A DNA stretch of 64,000 bases from Pardosa pseudoannulata. Lineage: Eukaryota; Arthropoda; Arachnida; Araneae; Lycosidae. The notes below the pieces were generated by a model that saw only the letters and a program-made list of their open reading frames with translations, had not been told where the DNA came from and ran no database searches. Made by a program: the position numbers and the translations under genes. The stretch lies in assembly GCA_032207245.1 (NCBI GenBank), contig CM063502.1:65014644-65078643 (forward strand), given 5' to 3'. This document shows, piece after piece, positions 51,798 through 64,000 of the stretch (position 1 is the stretch's first letter; each line of letters opens with the position of its first letter).

Positions 51798-53249
51798 AAA
51801 GAATAAAAACGTCAAGAAGATGCACGTTGTTACTCTTTTTTTTTATGAACCATAGGCATCACACAATCACATAAGTGAGAGATCTTATATTTTGGCAAGC
51901 GATTTACCAAAAGGTTTGATACTATACAATAATTTCTTTAATAACATGATATGCTAAGGTGTTCAAAAACTAAAAGTATTATTATTGTTTCTTTTGTATA
52001 GAATGTTTTTTCTTGTTATTTGCTTTAATACAGTTATAGATATATGAATTTATTAAGTATAACCATAGTGAGTATTTGAAATAATCATATATAAAAGAGT
52101 TATTTTAATCTGGTTCGATAAAATTGTTTGTTGATAGATTGAACGCATTTGATTTGAAGACACTTTTTGGACAGGAAAACTAGATGCTTTCACTGCATTG
52201 GGAAATTTTAATCCATCTTTGTCAGTTCCACTTTTAAATAATGTTGAAATGCTTAAAAAACGAATGAACCCGAGCCTATTGTACAGAAAAAAAGTTTTTT
52301 TTAATCATAATTGTATTTAAACTTTCGTTATTATCAACAAAGAATGAAAAAAATATTTACTATATCCTGGAAATTCCATGTATTGTTTTTAATAATCAAA
52401 ACATAGCTGGACATCAGTAATATTTTTGTGCTGAAATATTCTAAATTATTTTGTGCCCTTTTCTGATACTTTTAAGGACAATTGTTTAATATACTGGAAG
52501 AAGAAAATTTTGAACTTTAATAGGAATATTATTATAACACACCATTATCAAAAATTTTATTCCTTATTACTGTTTTGGCAATTTAATAATTCATATCTGT
52601 ATATCGGAAATAAATTACAATATATTTATCTTTTTGAAAATTGAGATTTTTGCATAATTATGTATAATTTGTCCTCTTCTATTATGTGATAAAAATATTA
52701 CCTCCATTTTCTAAAATTGAGATATTTAGAGAAAAATAAATTGTGGACTATCATGATTTCCAGGTAAAAAAGCACCCCATTTGAATATAAAATTTCTCAT
52801 TTCTATTATTTTCATATCTTTACAGGCACTATGTCTTCCTTAATACTCAAAAGACTTTTATAAAGCTTTTCACCAAAAACGGCCAAACTCAAACAAGTCG
52901 AAAAAAATCTTTTTATACTCTCCTGTAAAATTTGAAATTTGTGACATATAGTATCTTTTATATCCGACGTACTTATACAATATTAATTAGACTTATACAA
53001 TAATTATATTTACGCCCGCTTAAAAAACATAGATTTCTTTGATTAATAGATGAATTTGATTATGACTTATGAAGTTGATATATCTCTTAATATGTATAAT
53101 ATATATTTACTTACTCTTATCATATTTCAAATATAGATATTTTTAAACTATATTAATGGTTATAGTTTTTTTTTAAGTTCTTAAAATTTCTGTGTACATT
53201 TGCATTTTTTAAAAGCATTTCATGTTTTTATGTAAGTTGTTTGGCAACG
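51798..53249. other. Intergenic upstream of MEPCE, no gene seen
   Basis: AT-rich, with only low-complexity open frames. Confidence 0.4.
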
Positions 53250-53745
53250 ATATCCTTGACGGGGAGAAAGCTTTTCCTATACGCCAATCGCAAATAAGTG
53301 CGACGTGCGTTAGGATGAAATCGTCTCTCGTGAAAGAGGTGGTGAAATGCTACGATTTTGTGAGTTTTCTCTCTGTATTTTTTTGGCTCATTTTGTCCTG
53401 AATCGACAGATCTATCATTCATCTAGTTATATTGTGTGATTTATCGAAATTGTGAGTGTTAATGGTTTTATTTAATGCCATACACTTATGCTTTCCGAAG
53501 ATCTCGCGGCCATTGTTACCACGTAATCTCGAACTCACTGTGTTTACTCTCGTGGTGAATGAGGTAAATAAAAGCACGTGTGCCAATTTTGAATGGATAT
53601 ATTCTATACCGTTTTCAAATGAGCCAAGTAGAAGTTTTTTATTTGTTGTTAAAGCCAGTTATTTTGATTTGAAAAGAAAGATTGCAATTAATGCTAAATT
53701 TTGTGATATTTATGAACCCTGTTGAACAGTTTTAAAGGTAATAAT
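53250..53745 (+). promoter_or_regulatory. Probable MEPCE promoter and 5' UTR
   Basis: A local rise in GC and CpG (AAGTGCGACGTGCGTTAGG, GATCTCGCGGCCATTG, CTCGTGGTG) directly upstream of the coding exon contrasts with the AT-rich flank and suggests an unmethylated promoter region. No TATA box or start site is assigned. The ORF on the other strand at 53228-53422 is probably chance. Confidence 0.45.
53462..53725 (+). other. Upstream ORF before MEPCE
   Basis: An 87-codon ORF (MVLFNAIHLCFPKISRPLL...) ends in TGA 20 bp before the MEPCE ATG, in a different frame. It has no recognised domain. If transcribed it would be a long uORF and could reduce MEPCE translation; it may equally lie in the promoter. 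Confidence 0.3.
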
Positions 53746-55020
53746 ATGGCATCTAGTCCCACTATTCAGACTTGTTTATCAATAAGACACAGCAGTTTTC
53801 CTTGTGCCACAAATATTCGTATTCACGACGAAGTGGAATCAGAAACTGAAATGAGCAAAACGAAACTAAGGTTTAGCCGTGGACATGCGCTTTTGCGTAA
53901 ACAAGTGAATAGATCCATCGTGTTTCATCCCCAAAAACCATCTAAAAGACGGTTTACATTTCCAGGGAATCAAGAGCACAAAATTATCTGCAAGAAGCGC
54001 AGACGGTTTACAAGTGTTGCGTTACCAACCAAATTTTTGCTTGGTGGTAACATTAATGACCCTTTAAATTTGAGGAGCTTAGATGATGAGAACGTTAATC
54101 AGCAGTTAAATTCTTTGACTCCTGCTTCATCGCCAATGCCGATCACGCGAAGAGGCACTACACAAGTGCAGGTTTTGATTCCTCCGAATATCTATGATCC
54201 ATTGAATCTTAATACTGGAGAAGAAATAGAATTTAATTTGTTGACTTCTAAACACAGGAAAAGGAAACGTCATCGTAAAAATAGACGTGAAGACAGTGAA
54301 AATGTGGTTGAAACTATGCACCTTTTAACATCTAAGACAGAGAGTACATGTGAATGTACTGAAGCTGAAGAGAGTGCTTGTATTCTCAACCAAACTGAGG
54401 AGTGCCCAGATGTTCAGAGCGCCCAACCAGTGTTAGAGACACCTTCACCTGTAATAGAAGAAAGAACAGCAGATAAAATAGTTTCTCCTGTGGTACCACA
54501 AGGTTCACCTGCAAAGTTTTTTAAACGATATCATTCAAGAAGTTTTTCAAAAGATGCAGAAGAAAAAGTGTCTCCTTATAAGCAAGTTACAAAGAGGCGT
54601 CGCTCTAAAACAAGACTTCAACAACATGCTGACTATAGGAAGTTTCGTGCTAATGCAGAAAAGTTTTGTTATGGAAACCATATAGTATATTGGGACAATA
54701 ATATTAATGCTGACCAAAGACTACATTTTTTGAGTAAGGACTTGTTTTATGGTAAAGATGTTATGGATATTGGATGTAATTCTGGTGAATTAACTCTGTT
54801 CATTGCAAGACACTTTAATCCTCGTAAAATCATTGGTATTGATATTGACAAAAAGCTTGTGAACATTGCACAAAGAAAGATACGTATGTTCAAAAGCAAG
54901 GGAATTTCTGAAAGTGTGAACTTTCCCCAGGCTATGGCTTCTATGTATGGATCATTAACTAAATTTGGGAACTTTAACTTGAAGTCTTCTCCTTTCCTGA
55001 ATAATGTTTCATTTTTTGAG
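53746..55020 (+). CDS. MEPCE: bin3/MEPCE homologue, 7SK snRNA methylphosphate capping enzyme, first coding exon (partial)
   Basis: MEPCE (bin3 in flies) methylates the 5' gamma-phosphate of 7SK snRNA using S-adenosylmethionine and stays in the 7SK RNP that restrains P-TEFb in the nucleus. This exon encodes 425 residues. Residues 1 to about 300 are basic and probably disordered, with two related motifs, GGNINDPLNL (from residue 100) and NIYDPLNLN (from 148), and a basic cluster HRKRKRHRKNRR near 170-182 that may be a nuclear signal. The methyltransferase fold starts at KFCYGN (306); SAM motif I is DIGCNSG (341-347), and the acidic loop is GIDID (D366, D368). The exon ends with NNVSFFE at a perfect donor GTGAGT, phase 0, so later SAM motifs and RNA-binding parts lie in exons not seen here. 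The ATG at 53746 is the first in this frame; an upstream TTG is not a likely start. Confidence 0.93.
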
Positions 55021-55546
55021 GTGAGTGTCATATCAGAAAAGTTTTTAAATATTTATTTCATTGTTTGTTTTTTGTTTAAATATAAGAATTAAAGTATTAA
55101 TAACTAATGCTTTTATTAAAAAATCTTGGAGTTAAATTGCTTTAATATATTTTTAAGTTATAGCCTAATTACAAGAAGAGTTTATTCTTTATAGTTAATG
55201 TTTTGGTCATATTAAGAAAACATCATAATTTTCTTTTATTATAATCATTTTATAGGAATGACTTGAGTGTACTCATATAATTTAAACATTTTAATCAGGA
55301 TTTTTCTGATCTTGTTTTTCCTTGGAGATTTTCATATACTTTATTAATGATCAAAATCTTTCTTTGATATACTTTTCATGTACTTCATATTAATGATCAA
55401 GATCTATATTTGGTATTTTAATATTATTGATATTAAACTTAAGTCACCACATTTAGTTGTGTGTAGCTTTTGATCTTTTCTTTTTTTATTTTGATTGTAT
55501 ACCTTTCACATTATATGTACTTGCATGCTGGATTTCAAGATAAGTT

Positions 55547-55550
<4 letters not shown>

Positions 55551-55635
<85 letters not shown>
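55551..55635. repeat. Compound (AC)n(AT)n microsatellite
   Basis: About 14 AC units then about 28 AT units. Confidence 0.96.
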
Positions 55636-55639
<4 letters not shown>

Positions 55640-58513
55640 ATTTTAATCATTTTTGTGGGAAAATCTAACATTTGATATTTTAGGAACTAAAATTTTAAGA
55701 TTTTTGCTCTGAAAGTGATTATTAAAGTACAAATAAAATATAATTAAAATATGAACAAAATCTTCTACCTGTTTACATACTTTTCTGTTTTCTGTATTTG
55801 TTTATGTGATTTTAATGAGAGCCATCACTAATTGTATGAGGTTACTCATTAGATTCATAAGATAATAAGTTATTCAGAAATGATTTCAAATATTACAAAA
55901 TCCCTTTAAAAGTAAACATTAGGAGCACTAATCTTTTCAACTTTTCTTTTTTAAACTAGAATTGAGTATTTTTTTAATGTTTCTTAACAGTGCTTAGTAA
56001 CAGTAAACCAAGAAAGATAATCATTTAAGAATTTGTGAGATTGTTGAATTTGTAAAATTGGGTGTGAGGGATGTGTATTTTCCTTGCTATCATCACCATG
56101 CCTCTATTTTTTTTTTTTTTTTAATTTTTATTTTCTTTCTTTTTTTAAAGTTTCCTTCTGTAATTGTTTGTAAAAGGATAGGGATTTAGGGAGGAGTTTG
56201 GTACCGAATTTTTAAAAAAGATATTTCTATTTTTTCTTTTAAAATAGACTGATAGTACTATGAAAATGTCAACTGTTTATACTATCAAAAGAAAAAAACA
56301 TTTGTTTTTAATTCTTCTGTGGTTATTGTTAAAATAATTCAGTAAGTATATTTATCTACTCATAGAAATACTGGTAGTGAAAACATGACAGAAGGGAAAA
56401 TGAGAATCATTAAAGTTATGGACTGTTGATCTCCAAGTTTTTGAACCCATAAGTAAACTTGTTAGGTTTAACAATTTATTTCAAATTATCCGTATATATC
56501 TGTTAAGATTATTATACTTTTATTTGATGCTGATTGTTATGAAGTAAAATGAGTCTGAAATGGTATTGTAGTAAAAAGTTATAAATTAAAATAGCGTAAA
56601 AAAAAGTTATAGAATGGAAAAATTTAAAGTTTTCTTTTATTATGTAGTATTTTTTTTAGGGGAAATATTTAAAAGTTTAGTATAATGATTATAATAATTT
56701 ATGAAGCCATTTGTAATCAAAAATTAGTATATCAGTTTTCAGAAATTGATGAATAATTCTATTTAATCTTCCAAATTAAGGTAAGAATTGTTCATATAAA
56801 TGTCTATTATATTTATGGAGAGGATAATGTACTATGTTCTGTACAAGAAAAGGGGGGGGGGGTAAAAAATTCTGAAACTAATTGAAGCCGTAATTTATCT
56901 TTCTTCCCCTGGATAGCATTAGCATTATTATATTATATATTTTACTTAACCATTTTTAGGCAAGATTATATAGTTAGTATTAGAACTGAGTTATTACTTT
57001 TTTAAATGCCTCAACACTAATAAGAGATGCAGTTATACATTTTGAATTTGTATAACTTGCTAGTATATCATAATTACAGTTTTCTGAATATTTTCCTGTC
57101 CTTTTATTGAACTGCAATTTTAACATTTTTATCCATAATAATGCATTTCATAATTATGTACATTTGTCTGAGAGATTTTGAATTCTTTCTTACATATTGA
57201 GACTTGTAATTCAACAAAATTCATATACAAAAAAGTGATATATAACTTTTTGGAGTTAAAAGAGGAGAGTTATGTTAAGTTATATTTTAATATGCTCTTA
57301 TGAAAAGATCAAGTCTGAAATAAACAGTGTGTTTAATGTACTTATAAAAGCTAAGTTTTTAGTAACTTTTTTTTATAAATTTGATTTTATACATACTTTA
57401 ATAAATTTTATAGTTATATTATTAGCCAAATTCTTTAAAATGTGTCATCAATTTTGGAAAATACAGTAGAAAGTTGGAATTTATAAAATATACTTTACTG
57501 TAACAATTTAAAGTAATCAAAAATATAACTTAAATTATAAATTAAATTATATTTGATATTTTTCAAAAAAAAATTTCTCTATAAATTAAATACTTTCTAC
57601 ATAATTCTTAGAAATATATATTTTAATAACTAAATTGCAAAAGAAGCTGCAAAGAAGAAAAAAGAAATCATATGCAATGTTCAGCATTCTAGGTTTCTTA
57701 GATTTTTATTTTTTTCTCTCTAAAGGAGCTTGAGTGACATAGAATGTATAGATTCTTTTTTTACCCAAGTTCCTCTGTTTTAGTTTTTAAAAAATTTGCT
57801 TAATTGAAATACTGGTTCCATTTTTGTACATCATCAAAAAAGGAAAATGTGATGGTTTTAAATGTAGATTAAAATTAATAAGGAGTAATGTTTAATTTGT
57901 ATTATTAAAATTTAATACAAATTAAAAATTTATGAAGTAATTATTGAAACCTAATTTTATAAGTGTTATTTTGACAGAATTTTAAAATTTGCCATATTTT
58001 TTTAATTGTTTGTTGTTCAACTTCTAAATCTTTTCAGGAATAAGAATTTTTTTTTTAATGGTAAAAACAGGAAAAGGTGTTAAAATTCTTTTAATAATTA
58101 TGAGAGTTAGGTATTCACTATGTATTATTGGTAAGGTTTTAAAAATATATTTATCTAAACATTTTAATTTTTTTTATGGTTTTCAATTGTTTTGTGGTCA
58201 TAAATTCTAATCAGTTGATTTATATAATTCCTAAAAATTAAATCTTAGAACAAGGATTTATTTCCAATATGTTATATAAGCAAATCAATATTTTGTTGTA
58301 ATATTTTATAGTTAATTTACAAGATTAAAAAAAATTCAGTTCTCAGGAACATGAGTGTGTTTTTGATATCCTACATTTTTTATTTTTAATAATTTCTTTG
58401 GTTTGGGAAGGAGGGAAAAGAAAGAACATTAGCACAATACCAATATACCTTGGGGTTCTGCTATAAATCCTTCCATTTTAGGTTTGAGATTAAAGAGAAA
58501 TGTTATACAAGTC

Positions 58514-58517
<4 letters not shown>

Positions 58518-58584
<67 letters not shown>
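58518..58584. repeat. (AT)n microsatellite
   Basis: An AT array with ACAT interruptions near both ends. Confidence 0.96.
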
Positions 58585-61310
58585 GCCTTTTCACATTGCC
58601 TCCTTTTTTATTATAAAAAATATTATATAATATGCTTTTGTATCACCTTTTTAAAACTTATAAATATAGTTAGGTAGTTTTAAATAAAACTGCAAAATCA
58701 AAACTCAATTAGCTGCATTATTTAGTAAGGTAGCTAATTAACATTGCATTTTGAGTTTTTTATTAGTATTATGAGTTAGCTTTCAATGTACAAATAATTA
58801 TAGATCCAGATTACTGAAGATGATTTACAAATATTAGTCAGTCATATGATTAATACCTGATATCATTTCTAATGAAACCACAAAATGACTTTAGGATCTG
58901 CATGTAATTGTATTATATATCATTGTATAATCCAGTGATGTAAGGGGATGTAATAGATATGTTCTGTTGTTAAATATATTAAGACTTGGATAAAATGAAT
59001 AAAAAATTTGGGTAAAATTCATGCAAATACCTGAGGTTGTCAGAAATTTTCTGTTTTTTCTTTTTTTAGTCTTTTTTGAAGTTTAGTCTTTATATTTTTA
59101 ATAACAATGACTTTTGAAATATGTCCTGACTTGGAAAAAACTGTAAATATTTTGGTTCTATCTCATTTCCCCCTTTAAGCTGACAAATTCACAATTGGTA
59201 CTGGAGAAATTGTAAAAAATTAATTTAAAGGTTTTGACCTGTTATCATTAGGATAATGCAAACTTTCTTACTGTTGCAGGTCAACATGTTCTTTCTCATT
59301 TCACCCAGCTTTGCAGAATACTGATTTAAAAAAATATTACCTTGAATGTTAATAATTTTGATAAATTGCTTCTGTGCAAAATGTGCATGCATTTAATCAT
59401 TTATACCTACTGCTTGCATATTTTCATACACATACATTTTCTTCTTATTCATGGAAAAGTTGCAGTTGTTTGAGTCTTATGAAAAATTGTTTTTCTTTAG
59501 ATTTGCCTGGTTGTTTTTAAATTTTAATTGTCCTTAGAAGTAGTTATAATTACACATGTATGCATTTACATAAGCAGGATATAAGATATATAAGATAGCC
59601 CTCTTCCTTTTATTAATAATGATCTTTTAATTCCTCTTTATTTTCTCTATATTGAAGGATGAAGATTAACATTTAGAATTTAATAAAAATATAACAAAAG
59701 GCACTACACAATGTAAGGGAACCCAGCCTTGCATATATAAGGTAGTCTTTTTCCTACTTGAAATTAACTTTATATAAAATTGAGAGCATAATTTTTTTAG
59801 TCCATATTTTCATGTAATTGCACACTTTAAAACACAGTTCAATTACACATAAAATTAACTTTGGCCTTTTTAAAATTGTGTATTTTAAGGAGCAAATATG
59901 TGCTAACAGTGTTTTATCCTTTAAAGTGTGTACAGAAAATAGTGCATTTTATAGAGCTAACTGAAGTAAATTTTTTTTAAAAACCGTTTCCCATTTTCAT
60001 CATCTTATGGTTAAGAAGAAAAAATGAACTGCACAGTTATAAATTATACTTGGATATATTCTTGTAAATACATAATATATACAAATCAAAATGTATGTAT
60101 TTTCTATCTGTTTATGCATATACTATATAGTATTTATATATTTTTTACATTTCTTCCTAAAATTATGGAATCTGTTCAAATTCCATTCTTTGAAATTTTT
60201 TCATAGTGTTATTTTTTATATACTGTTCCTCATTTTTTGTCAATGAATAATTTTTACCGAATTAACTACTGAGTCACACTCGCATCGTGTAACAATTATC
60301 AGTATGCAAGTCACTTGGTTCTGGCATTTTGCACTCCACTGGAGTGTATTTGTCAACTACCGCGATATACGCTTTTCATATCCTATTTGATACTTATTTT
60401 TGCGAGACATCGTCGTGAGTTTTAATATTTTCATATTAAGGGAACGGTGTTACAAAACGTTTATGTAAATTATTAACATGTGTTTGTGAAACTGTGTTTA
60501 GGATCAGATACTGACATAAGGACTAATAGGGTTCAAGTGCCGGGTGTTAAGGGCCCACAAAATTTCATTTAATATAATTTAAATTATATAAATTTAATAT
60601 TTTTCATTTACAATGAACATTTTGTTTTGTAAAAATATAATTCATATAATATAATTTATATTGTTCTGTTAACGTTAAGGATAATAAAAAGGTTGATATA
60701 TATACATATTATGAATAGAAAACGATATTACTAGATCATTTATATACAACTGCGTAATAAAAGATTACGCCAGTAAAAAAAAATGTAGTAAAATGTTAAT
60801 GAAAAATTGGCAAAAAGCCACACTCAGCTAAAGGTAAATGGCGTGATGGCATATTTATTTTAATTTATTAAGAGTTTTGTTTGTTTATTCGTTTTTGTTA
60901 ATATTTCTTCGTGGTTTTTAAGATGTAATGTTTTATTCAACATTATTTCATAATTGTATTTCAACTATGATTTTAGTCTTAAATTTAAATATAACGCTAA
61001 ACATCGATTTAAATGTTCTTTATCGAATAATTTAAAAAAAAAAAGGCGTTAAGCTTTTTTGTTAATATTTAAAATGTTCCTATCGCTCAGTTAGTTTTTT
61101 TTTCTCTTAATCAACTATAACGTCTCTGCTTGTATTGTAAATTTAATAACAGCAGTCGAAACATTCAACATGTATGTTTCTACTACTGTTATTAATTTTG
61201 CTTTTATACTGTTTACGGATTTTATCTCGTTACCCACGGAACATTGTCATTGTTCGTTATGCTTAGTTTTTGTTTTTCTTTTATACGTGTGTGTGTATAT
61301 ATATAAATAT

Positions 61311-61415
<105 letters not shown>

Positions 61416-62204
61416 AGGCATTTATACAGCTTTCCGCTTTATATTATACTATACGTATTTCTTTTCTGTACAGTTATATTTTCTTTTACACTTGTTGCAA
61501 TATTGTCTCTCGAGGATCCACTGCCTATAAATTTCAATCAACTAACCTAATTTTGCTTTCTATTTAATTAAAAACTTATTTTAGGCATAAGTATTATTTT
61601 GTCGATTGATCGAAAAGCTAAAAATTCGAACTTTTAAAAATAGGTTCAAATATTTTAAACGTACAGTTTATGAAAAAATACTAAATTTGGAATTATGAAA
61701 TGCACACAACTTTGTCATATTCATGAATGTAGGGGCTAAATCATTAATCTTTGAATATTTGCAACATACGAAGTGTCTTTCATACGCTTTAATGTTAGGG
61801 GACCCTTTTTTCCCTACAAATCTAATACTAGTTAATATAAAATAGCACAGACGCCTTGCTTCTCTTTTAGTGCTTAAAAGATTTTCCCTCAAAATAGAAG
61901 AGAATGCCGTAAAATGTATTGCTTTATTTTTTATAAGTTTGTAAAATTATAAAAGTATGCAATTAATTGAGGGCTACACTGTAGTTTTACCTTCATCTTG
62001 ATTAGTTATTCGCTCTTTTATCAACGTTATCGTGTTTTTCGCCCCAAAAATAAATAATAAATAAATATGGTCTACTATGAGTAACTTCTTTACTGACTTG
62101 TTTATATATGAAGTTTTTGATTTTGTGTTTTCAGACCTGTTATTTCACAACTTCACCAATTACCCCAAAACCAGTGCGAATGGTTACTTTAATTAAAGAC
62201 ATTG

Positions 62205-62330
62205 TATAATGTCCAAAGTCTGAGGTCGTGGTGATTATGTACCAGAAACTCGTTGTATATGTAACCGTTCAGAACGGTCTTTTAGCAGTACATTTAGATT
62301 TAAATTGCTCTCAAGTAGCAAAACAGCTAA
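62205..62330 (+). mobile_element. Diverged SINE family 1 copy
   Basis: GTAACCGTTCAGAACGGTCT and TTTTAGCAGTACATTTAG correspond to the family's GTAGCCGTTCGGAATCGGCT and TTTAAGCAGTAGGTCC. The head is degraded and the tail ends at CAAGTAGCAAAACAGC. Confidence 0.4.
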
Positions 62331-64000
62331 AATTTACAAAAGATTTGTCTCACAATCTTTTACTCTTACCTTCTATAATGTTGGTTTAATATCATTAAAC
62401 TTCCGGAATTTCTTTTATATTAACAAAAAAGTGAATAAAAACGGAAGGTAATTTTCACCGAAGAGCAGAAATTGTGAATCACCACCGTACTTTATTTGTA
62501 TGAGTTATTTGTGATGAAATTATTTGTCCATTTACAAATATATTTTAAAGTAATATTTAATAACCACAGTGCTCTTCGAAACTCAACTTTTACGTTGAGT
62601 GTTAAATGTACACGTATAATAAATTGCAGCATACCGTTATTGGCGAAGGCAAGATCACTAGGAAGGAGTTAATATTCAGGAGAAATTAAAAAATATATTT
62701 TATTTTAAAGTTGATGGTAAAAATTTCCTTCAGTGGAAAAAAGTTTTTTACTCCAAACAGTAGTTTTGAATAATATATATAATTTTCAATTAACGAAAAT
62801 TTTTCTTTATTATTTGAAACATGGTTGAATTTTTTGGGTCAGTAATAAAAATTTAAATTTTTATTATACATTTGATATAATAATAATAATGCAGACTCAA
62901 ATTTAATAAAAGTTTTAAGAGATTAAAGATTTAAACTCAAAGATTTGTTTCAATATTGAAGGAAAAATTAAACCATAAAATTAAAATACTAAATTACGTT
63001 TTGGAAATTTTTTACTTTAACAAAGTAAAAAAGGCTTCATTTAGAGGAAAATTTGCTGCATAATATAACATTTTTCAACATTGCATCACAAAACAAACTT
63101 TTGGAGTGAGTGACTAGTGAAGGTTTGTTTCTAATATCAGAATGACTAAAATATTTTAAAAATTTTTCTTTCAATAGTAGCAGAACTTGAATAATAAGTT
63201 CGTAAATGTGTAATAATGTTGCAAATTTGTTTGAAATATCACTAACATATGAAATACTTTTTCACTATAATAATTTCTACACTTAGGCTGTAACTGATTT
63301 AATAACACAGAAAAGTATGTTTTAGGGATTGGTAATTCTTTAAAATCGAATTTTATTACAATAGGTATGCAAAGAAGATTAATTTCTTAAAACCACTTTA
63401 ATGCATTTTCTTTAAATACTAGTTTAATCAAGGAAAATGACAGTTTGAAATACTGCACCTTTATGGATAAAATTAAAATGTAGTAATTTTATTCTTAAAG
63501 ATTCATATTCAATTTTAAGGCACTAATAATTTTTACCAGATTCAAAAAAAGTTTTGCCAGAAGGTTTTTTTTTTGTGTTTTCCACCTTGGCAAAAAGTTT
63601 CCAACCCTTATCTAAAACAATATTAATACTTAATGTCAAAAAAATGTAATACGTAATTAAATTTTGTTTCATTGTATTTAAAAATTTTAGATTTTAGAGG
63701 AAGAAAAACTGCAGCTTAATATTTTCCTCGTTCTAGAAAATTTCATCTATATAATATTTGGAGGCAGGGTGGCAAATTTGGCTTCTGTCCTTGGCGGCTG
63801 AAACCTATGGTTTATGGGGGGGGGGGAACACCAAATTTTAAATGCGTTGATGAGAACTGTACGTATAAAATATGATTTAGTTAATATATACACACGTACA
63901 TTCATACTTCCTCGTATTTATTCGTAGCATTTGTTTAGATTGTTAGTTCTGAGCGCTACAGTAAGCTTTTTTTTATCCCTTGGGTTTAGTAGACCGTTTA

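Noticed and set aside
62134..62205. Possible MEPCE exon after TTTTCAG
   Set aside because: The translation reaches a stop quickly and does not match the expected methyltransferase segment.

Overview
This is AT-rich animal nuclear DNA. Coding exons are short and separated by introns with GT/AG ends, there are long (TA)n and compound (AC)n(AT)n arrays, and transposon relics and tRNA-derived SINEs are common. The genes and repeats fit an arthropod, perhaps an arachnid. The lineage is an impression; no sequence search was run.

Three protein-coding genes can be supported. (1) Minus strand, 1744-1905: a 5' coding exon of a FERM-domain protein, whose remaining exons lie off the left edge or were not recognised. 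(2) Plus strand, 13120-25024: a complete seven-exon NECAP gene (adaptin-ear-binding coat-associated protein, clathrin-mediated endocytosis), encoding 283 residues. (3) Plus strand, 53746-55020: the large first coding exon of a bin3/MEPCE homologue (7SK snRNA methylphosphate capping enzyme). It ends at a consensus donor halfway through the methyltransferase domain; the remaining exons were not found in the last 9 kb. The FERM gene is divergent from NECAP. There is no sign that the three genes work together.

Layout: 1-1.9 kb FERM exon; 2-13 kb intergenic DNA with MITEs, SINEs and a Tc1 relic; 13-25 kb NECAP, with MITE, SINE and Tc1 insertions in its introns; 25-31 kb a SINE-free AT-rich stretch that may include a long NECAP 3' UTR, carrying a degenerate tandem array with a period of about 165 bp; 31-53 kb a gene-free repeat zone holding SINEs, a LINE 3' end, a pogo-like element, a 271-bp triple tandem repeat, a 0.25-kb TA array and a pair of roughly 0.5-kb inverted arms; 53-64 kb the MEPCE promoter, first exon and intron.

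No new biological system was found. The observations most worth checking are the SINE family and its possible LINE partner, the TTAA-flanked MITE family, the inverted-arm structure at 45.2-48.2 kb, the repeat array behind NECAP and the uniform polarity of the compound microsatellites.
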